From the NCBI GenBank assembly GCA_946575275.1, contig CAMNZV010000039.1, forward strand, positions 1 through 9,865: a DNA stretch of 9,865 bases, in the 5' to 3' direction. Below the pieces are notes generated by a model. It was given only the letters and a program-made list of their open reading frames with translations, had not been told where the DNA came from and did not search any database. The position numbers and the translations under genes are program-made. Source of the DNA: an uncultured Clostridium sp. (GTDB lineage Bacteria; Bacillota; Clostridia; Clostridiales; Clostridiaceae). Shown here in pieces: positions 6,425 to 9,865 of the stretch. How positions within the stretch are numbered: position 1 is the stretch's first letter; every line of letters starts with the position of its first letter.

Positions 6425-7219
6425 ATGTATACATATAATATAACACAATGGATTATTTTCTTTTTTATATACTGTTTTTTAGGATGGATTATTGAATCCA
6501 CCATCGTTTCCTATTCTCAAAAACGTTTTGTTAATCGTGGTTTTTTAAAAGGAACAATCCTTCCTATATATGGATTTGGGGCATTAATTATTCTATTAGT
6601 TACATTACCTGTTAAAAAAAATATATTCCTAATATATCTTTTTGGTATGATTTCTGCAACTATTTTAGAATACATTGCAAGCTTATTAATGGATAGTTTA
6701 CTTACAATGAAATATTGGGATTATTCTAATGAAAAATTTAATTTAAACGGTAGGATTTGTCTCAAAAGCTCTTTGTTTTGGGGTGTTTTATCTATTTTTC
6801 TAACCTTAGTAGTTCATAATCCTATTGAAAAACTGGTACTAAATATTCCATATATAAATATTTTAGCATTAGTTTTAATAATATATTTAATTATAGACTT
6901 TTCATTTTCATTATATAATGCTATTAACCTTAATAAAATATTATCTATATTAGAAACTATTAAAAATGAAATTGAACTTACCTATGAAGAAATTAAGGAG
7001 AAATCTAAACTTTCCTCTTATGATACTGACTCATTAAAAAAGCAATTAGATAAACTTAAAGATAATTATAGTACTGCAACTTCTAAATTAAACTTTTTTC
7101 ATATTCATATAATTAGAAGTTATCCAAAGGCAAATTCAAAAAAATTCAATTCTTCTTTAAAGGATATTAAAAATAAAGTTTTTGATAAAATTTCAATATA
7201 TACAAAAGATGATAGGTAA
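6425..7219 (+). CDS. CmpB-family membrane protein (putative ABC transporter permease, DUF1113-type)
   Basis: This is a 264-residue integral membrane protein whose function is not established. About five hydrophobic segments are visible, near residues 8-28, 45-62, 66-92, 115-131 and 142-166. Family-type motifs include FVNRGFLKG, LPIYGFGA, LEYIASLLMD, and WDYSNEKFNLNGRICL with SSLFWG. The part after residue 168 is charged and helical, probably a coiled coil to about 225, with a basic tail. The ABC-permease label comes from the family name; there is no ATPase or binding-protein gene in the window, so transport is unproven. The ATG at 6425 is chosen because AAGGTGG (6413-6419) lies 5 nt upstream; a GTG at 6416 sits inside that site. 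The gene is divergent from lepB. Its last codons form the left arm of its terminator, with the stop codon in the loop. Confidence 0.82.
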   Translation: MYTYNITQWIIFFFIYCFLGWIIESTIVSYSQKRFVNRGFLKGTILPIYGFGALIILLVTLPVKKNIFLIYLFGMISATILEYIASLLMDSLLTMKYWDYSNEKFNLNGRICLKSSLFWGVLSIFLTLVVHNPIEKLVLNIPYINILALVLIIYLIIDFSFSLYNAINLNKILSILETIKNEIELTYEEIKEKSKLSSYDTDSLKKQLDKLKDNYSTATSKLNFFHIHIIRSYPKANSKKFNSSLKDIKNKVFDKISIYTKDDR

Positions 7220-7239
7220 TAATTCCTATCATCTTTTGT
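7202..7239. terminator. Bidirectional terminator overlapping the end of the CmpB-like gene
   Basis: A perfect 15-bp inverted repeat pairs 7202-7216 with 7225-7239 (core GATGATAGG with CCTATCATC) around an 8-nt loop. U-rich sequence follows on the plus strand (TTTTGTGTTTTA), and an A/T flank serves the minus strand. The TAA of the CmpB-like gene (7217-7219) lies in the loop, and the PAP2 stop is 3 nt beyond, so one element serves both convergent genes. Confidence 0.85.
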
Positions 7240-7242
7240 GTT

Positions 7243-7770
7243 TTATGGAAATTTAAGATCTACTGTTTTAATACTTACCATTGCAATTATTATGCCAATT
7301 ATTAAACCGCATATTATATCACTTGGATAATGAACATATAAATACATTCTGGAAAATGCAATTAACGTTGCAAGTATAATTGTAAATATTCCAGCTCTCT
7401 TATATTTACTATAAATTACTATTGCAGAAGCAAAAGATGTCATAGTATGTCCAGATGGAAATGAAAAATCTAGTGGTTTTTTTATTAATATTTCTATTGC
7501 ACTATTTATATCAAAAGGTCTAATTCTTCCAACAAGGTTTTTTAAAAGTAAATTTCCAGTAAGAAAACAAAGAATTAAAGCTAAAGCCATTTTTATACCT
7601 GTTTTCCTATCCTTTTTAATAAAAATAAAAAATAATGCTAGCAAAATCCATAGTATACCACCATTACCTAATGTAGTTATAAAAATCATAATTTTATCTA
7701 AAATAATATTAGTCATATGTTCATTAATATAATTTAATATATATTTATCAAAATCCTGAATAATATTCAT
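7243..7770 (-). CDS. PAP2-family membrane phosphatase (undecaprenyl-diphosphatase-like)
   Basis: PAP2 membrane enzymes remove phosphate from lipid phosphates such as undecaprenyl diphosphate or phosphatidic acid, with the active site on the outer membrane face. The 175-residue product contains all three signature motifs. C1 is Lys77 to Arg84-Pro85 (KNLVGRIRP), C2 is PSGH at 105-108 and C3 is SRMYLYVHYPSD at 140-151. In the family, the phosphate is bound by the Lys/Arg residues, His147 is the nucleophile, and His108 with Asp151 assists. Five to six hydrophobic segments surround them, and no cleavable signal peptide is seen. The ATG at 7770 has GGAGGT 5 nt upstream. The gene has its own good promoter, is divergent from the amino acid transporter and convergent with the CmpB-like gene. 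A role in recycling undecaprenyl carrier is the most likely reading, but lipid specificity cannot be told from these motifs. Confidence 0.93.
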   Translation of the reverse strand: MNIIQDFDKYILNYINEHMTNIILDKIMIFITTLGNGGILWILLALFFIFIKKDRKTGIKMALALILCFLTGNLLLKNLVGRIRPFDINSAIEILIKKPLDFSFPSGHTMTSFASAIVIYSKYKRAGIFTIILATLIAFSRMYLYVHYPSDIICGLIIGIIIAMVSIKTVDLKFP

Positions 7771-7793
7771 ATATTACCTCCATACTAAAATGT

Positions 7794-7822
7794 ATTATAA
7801 TACACTACTAAACTAATGTCTA
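7794..7822 (-). promoter_or_regulatory. Sigma-A type promoter of the PAP2 phosphatase gene
   Basis: On the minus strand -35 TAGACA (7822-7817), a 17-nt spacer and a perfect -10 TATAAT (7799-7794). The start is predicted near 7787, giving a leader of about 17 nt. The -10 lies inside the perfect palindrome TGTATTATAATACA (7791-7804), a possible operator. Confidence 0.75.
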
Positions 7823-7840
7823 TTTTTACTTCAATTAATT

Positions 7841-7849
7841 TGATATACT
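7841..7849 (+). promoter_or_regulatory. Possible extended -10 promoter of the amino acid transporter gene
   Basis: TGA followed by TATACT (7844-7849), an extended -10 one mismatch from consensus. No good -35 is found. The start would be near 7856, about 26 nt before the ATG. It is back-to-back with the PAP2 promoter. Confidence 0.5.
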
Positions 7850-7881
7850 ATAAAAAACACTTATAAGAGGAGGTATTTCTT

Positions 7882-9198
7882 ATGGAAAAGAAAGGTTATA
7901 GTTTATTTACTACAATTGGGATGATTGTTGGAATAGTAATAGGTTCTGGTATATTCTTTAAAAGTGACAATATTTTAGTTGCTTCAAATGGCAGTATACT
8001 TTTAGGAATAATTCTTTTTTGTATTGCAGCTATTGGAATAATTTTTGGTAGTTTAAGCATAAAAGAACTAGCACAAAGAAGTAATACAGCAGGAGGAGTT
8101 ATTGCATATGCTGAAACATATTGTACTCCTAGCACAGCTTGTTCTATTAGTTGGTTTTTATGTTTTTTATATCTTCCTGCTATTACATCTGTTGTTTCTT
8201 GGGTATTTGGAATATACTTCACTCAATTATTTAATATAAATGCAACTCTTGGGTTACAGGTAGTTATCGGTTTTATAGCTATATTCTTCATATATCTTAT
8301 GAATATATTATCAAAAAAACTTGGAGGATATTTTCAAAATGCTTCTACAATAATTAAGCTTATCCCATTATTTTTTATCGCAATTGCTGGATTATTATTA
8401 GGTAACCCTAATGAAATTACTATGTCTTCAACTGTTCCCACAGCCTCAATTGGTATTTTAGCTGCAATAGTTCCTATTGCATACTCCTTTGATGGTTGGA
8501 TAGTTTCAACATCTATAAGTCATGAAATTAATAATCCTAAACGAAATCTACCCATTGCTTTAATTGTAGCACCTATTTTTATATTATTAATTTACATTGC
8601 ATACTTTACTGGAATTAGCCTATTCTTAGGCCCAGATAAAATAATGGAATTAGGTGATGGGCATGTAGCCTATGCTAGTAACTTATTACTTGGAAACATA
8701 GGTTCAAAATTAATACTTGTTTTTGTTAATATTTCTGTTCTTGGTACATTAAATGGACTTATTTTAGGCTATATTAGAATGCCTTATTTACTTGCCATAA
8801 AAAATATGATGCCTAATTCAAAGTATTTTACAAAAATTAATTCTAAATATGATTTGTCCATATCATCAGCCTTTTTATCCTTTGGATTGCTTTCTTTATT
8901 TTTATTTATACATTATATTACCATGAAGTTTAATTTAACTCCCAATTCAGATATATCAGAAATTGCAGTTATTTTTAGTTATATTATATATATAATTTTA
9001 TATATAAAAATCATTAAACTTAGTATTAAAGGTGAGATTAAAGGATTTATAAAAGGCATATTTAATCCTATAATGGCAATTATAGGGTCTATCATCGTCT
9101 TTGTTGGAAGCTTTACCAATTCAATGTTCATACCATATCTTATTATTTTTACTTTACTTTGGCTTTCTGCAACAATCTTTTATAAAAAACAAATTTAA
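7882..9198 (+). CDS. APC-family amino acid transporter (SteT/LAT-like)
   Basis: This is a 438-residue cytoplasmic-membrane permease of the amino acid-polyamine-organocation superfamily. It is predicted to move amino acids by exchange or cation coupling. It opens with a short charged N-terminus and then the substrate-binding broken helix of TM1, GIVIGSGIFFKSDNI (about 17-31). About twelve hydrophobic helices follow. The loop motif SHEINNPKRNLPIAL near residues 212-226 matches the EIKNPxRNxPxA signature of the family. Length and motifs fit SteT-like exchangers, but the substrate (neutral, small or aromatic amino acid) cannot be told. The ATG at 7882 is preceded by a strong GAGGAGGT (7867-7874) with a 7-nt gap. 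The gene is divergent from the PAP2 gene and ends at a long hairpin shared with the amylase gene, so it is probably monocistronic. Confidence 0.93.
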   Translation: MEKKGYSLFTTIGMIVGIVIGSGIFFKSDNILVASNGSILLGIILFCIAAIGIIFGSLSIKELAQRSNTAGGVIAYAETYCTPSTACSISWFLCFLYLPAITSVVSWVFGIYFTQLFNINATLGLQVVIGFIAIFFIYLMNILSKKLGGYFQNASTIIKLIPLFFIAIAGLLLGNPNEITMSSTVPTASIGILAAIVPIAYSFDGWIVSTSISHEINNPKRNLPIALIVAPIFILLIYIAYFTGISLFLGPDKIMELGDGHVAYASNLLLGNIGSKLILVFVNISVLGTLNGLILGYIRMPYLLAIKNMMPNSKYFTKINSKYDLSISSAFLSFGLLSLFLFIHYITMKFNLTPNSDISEIAVIFSYIIYIILYIKIIKLSIKGEIKGFIKGIFNPIMAIIGSIIVFVGSFTNSMFIPYLIIFTLLWLSATIFYKKQI

Positions 9199-9203
9199 AC
9201 TTA

Positions 9204-9254
9204 ATATGGGTACTAACTATTTTCTACTAAAAATAGTTAGTACCCATATATTTT
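9204..9254. terminator. Long hairpin terminator between the transporter and amylase genes
   Basis: A perfect 20-bp stem pairs 9204-9223 with 9230-9249 (core GGGTACTAACTA with TAGTTAGTACCC) around a 6-nt loop. On the plus strand it is followed by ATTTTG, a short U tail. It lies 5 nt after the transporter stop and about 20 nt beyond the amylase stop in the other direction, so it probably ends both transcripts. Confidence 0.82.
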
Positions 9255-9272
9255 GAAAATTTATTAATGCAT

Positions 9273-9865
9273 TTAACTAGCTTTTATCCACACAGAGTAA
9301 CTTCCATCATTAACATGAAAATTACCTATTCCATTCTCATCTATAATAACAACCTCATTATTATTACCTGAATAATCATAAAAACTTAAACCTGCAAACT
9401 TTTTCCCTACATACATACTTTTGCTACCACCTAAACTATCAGTAATTAAAACTGCTAGACCAGAATTATCATGTTCCTCATTACCTTCTCTTGTCCAACC
9501 AACAATATTAAAATCATCAAAATAATTGTGTTGATTTCCATAAGCATAGTTTAACCTTACATATAAAAGCTTGTCTAGTTCATCCTTCATAGGTGCTATA
9601 TCATTATGCATAATACCATAATAATCCCCATAAAATACACAAGGATAACCCTCTTGTCTTAATAATATTACACAATATGCTAATGGTTTAAACCAAGGAT
9701 TAACCCAAGACTGTAATGCCTGGCCTATTTGCGTATCATGATTATCTACAAAAGTAACAGCTTTTACTGAATTTCTTTCCATAATAGTGTCCTTTAATAA
9801 ATATCTCATATCAAACTGGCCATTACCATTTGAAGCATTAAGGAATTTATAATGCAGCGGTACAT
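9273..9865 (-). CDS. GH13 alpha-amylase, C-terminal part (start outside window)
   Basis: Alpha-amylase hydrolyses internal alpha-1,4-glucosidic bonds of starch or glycogen. The frame is open to the right edge, so the ATG at 9809 is internal and the gene begins beyond 9865. About 196 C-terminal residues are visible. They open with VPLHYKF, continue with the conserved GH13 region IV TFVDNHDTQ (containing the transition-state Asp), then GYPCVFYGDYYG at the end of the TIM barrel, then the C-terminal beta-domain (IVGWTREG, SGLAVLITD, MYVGKKFAG). The order and wording closely resemble Bacillus licheniformis-type amylases (subfamily GH13_5). The nucleophile Asp and acid Glu lie outside the window. 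Without the N-terminus, secretion or cytoplasmic location cannot be judged. The gene converges on the amino acid transporter gene, and no linked sugar-use genes are visible. Confidence 0.95.
   Translation of the reverse strand, partial: VPLHYKFLNASNGNGQFDMRYLLKDTIMERNSVKAVTFVDNHDTQIGQALQSWVNPWFKPLAYCVILLRQEGYPCVFYGDYYGIMHNDIAPMKDELDKLLYVRLNYAYGNQHNYFDDFNIVGWTREGNEEHDNSGLAVLITDSLGGSKSMYVGKKFAGLSFYDYSGNNNEVVIIDENGIGNFHVNDGSYSVWIKAS

Noticed and set aside
7896..8222. Minus-strand open frame of 108 codons inside the transporter gene
   Set aside because: It is the antisense shadow of membrane helices in a clearly coding gene, with no start signals.

Overview
The window is AT-rich, single-copy chromosomal DNA of the kind found in the genus Clostridium or a close relative. 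Evidence for this is the strong A/T bias in coding and non-coding DNA, GGAGG-type ribosome binding sites, frequent A/T-ending codons, a clostridial-type fermentative AdhE, and short intergenic gaps with intrinsic terminators. It holds eight protein-coding genes, two of them cut by the window edges. I see no RNA genes, insertion sequences, CRISPR arrays or phage genes. No stretch over 300 bases lacks a gene.

Layout: (1) The left edge carries the 3' part of a membrane chemoreceptor gene (+, cut at its 5' end). It converges on adhE through a perfect palindromic terminator. (2) A minus-strand block runs 6293 to 1149: signal peptidase I (lepB), a promoter and a hairpin, then two same-length M14-family deacylase paralogues 2 nt apart, then adhE after 52 nt. 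I think the two M14 genes and adhE form one operon read from a near-consensus sigma-A promoter at 5735-5763. (3) Divergent from lepB is a plus-strand membrane protein of the CmpB/putative ABC permease family (6425-7219). It converges on a minus-strand PAP2 lipid phosphatase (7243-7770) through a terminator that overlaps its own stop codon. (4) Divergent from the phosphatase is an APC-family amino acid transporter (7882-9198). It converges, through a 20-bp perfect hairpin, on the 3' end of a GH13 alpha-amylase gene (-) that runs off the right edge.

Most of these genes are ordinary housekeeping or metabolic genes with no evident joint function: sensing, protein export, envelope lipid recycling, amino acid transport, starch use and ethanol fermentation. 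The unusual part is 3787-5763. One M14 paralogue keeps the full zinc site and the catalytic Glu. Its partner, of nearly identical length and layout, has lost both zinc-binding histidines and the catalytic Glu but keeps the substrate-binding Asn-Arg motif, so it looks like a pseudoenzyme partner. The transcript of this pair is predicted to begin directly with a terminator-like hairpin and U8 tract, whose 3' arm could also pair with the first gene's ribosome binding site. Together with adhE downstream, this is the best candidate here for an undescribed functional unit. The biochemical role and the leader mechanism are inferences.
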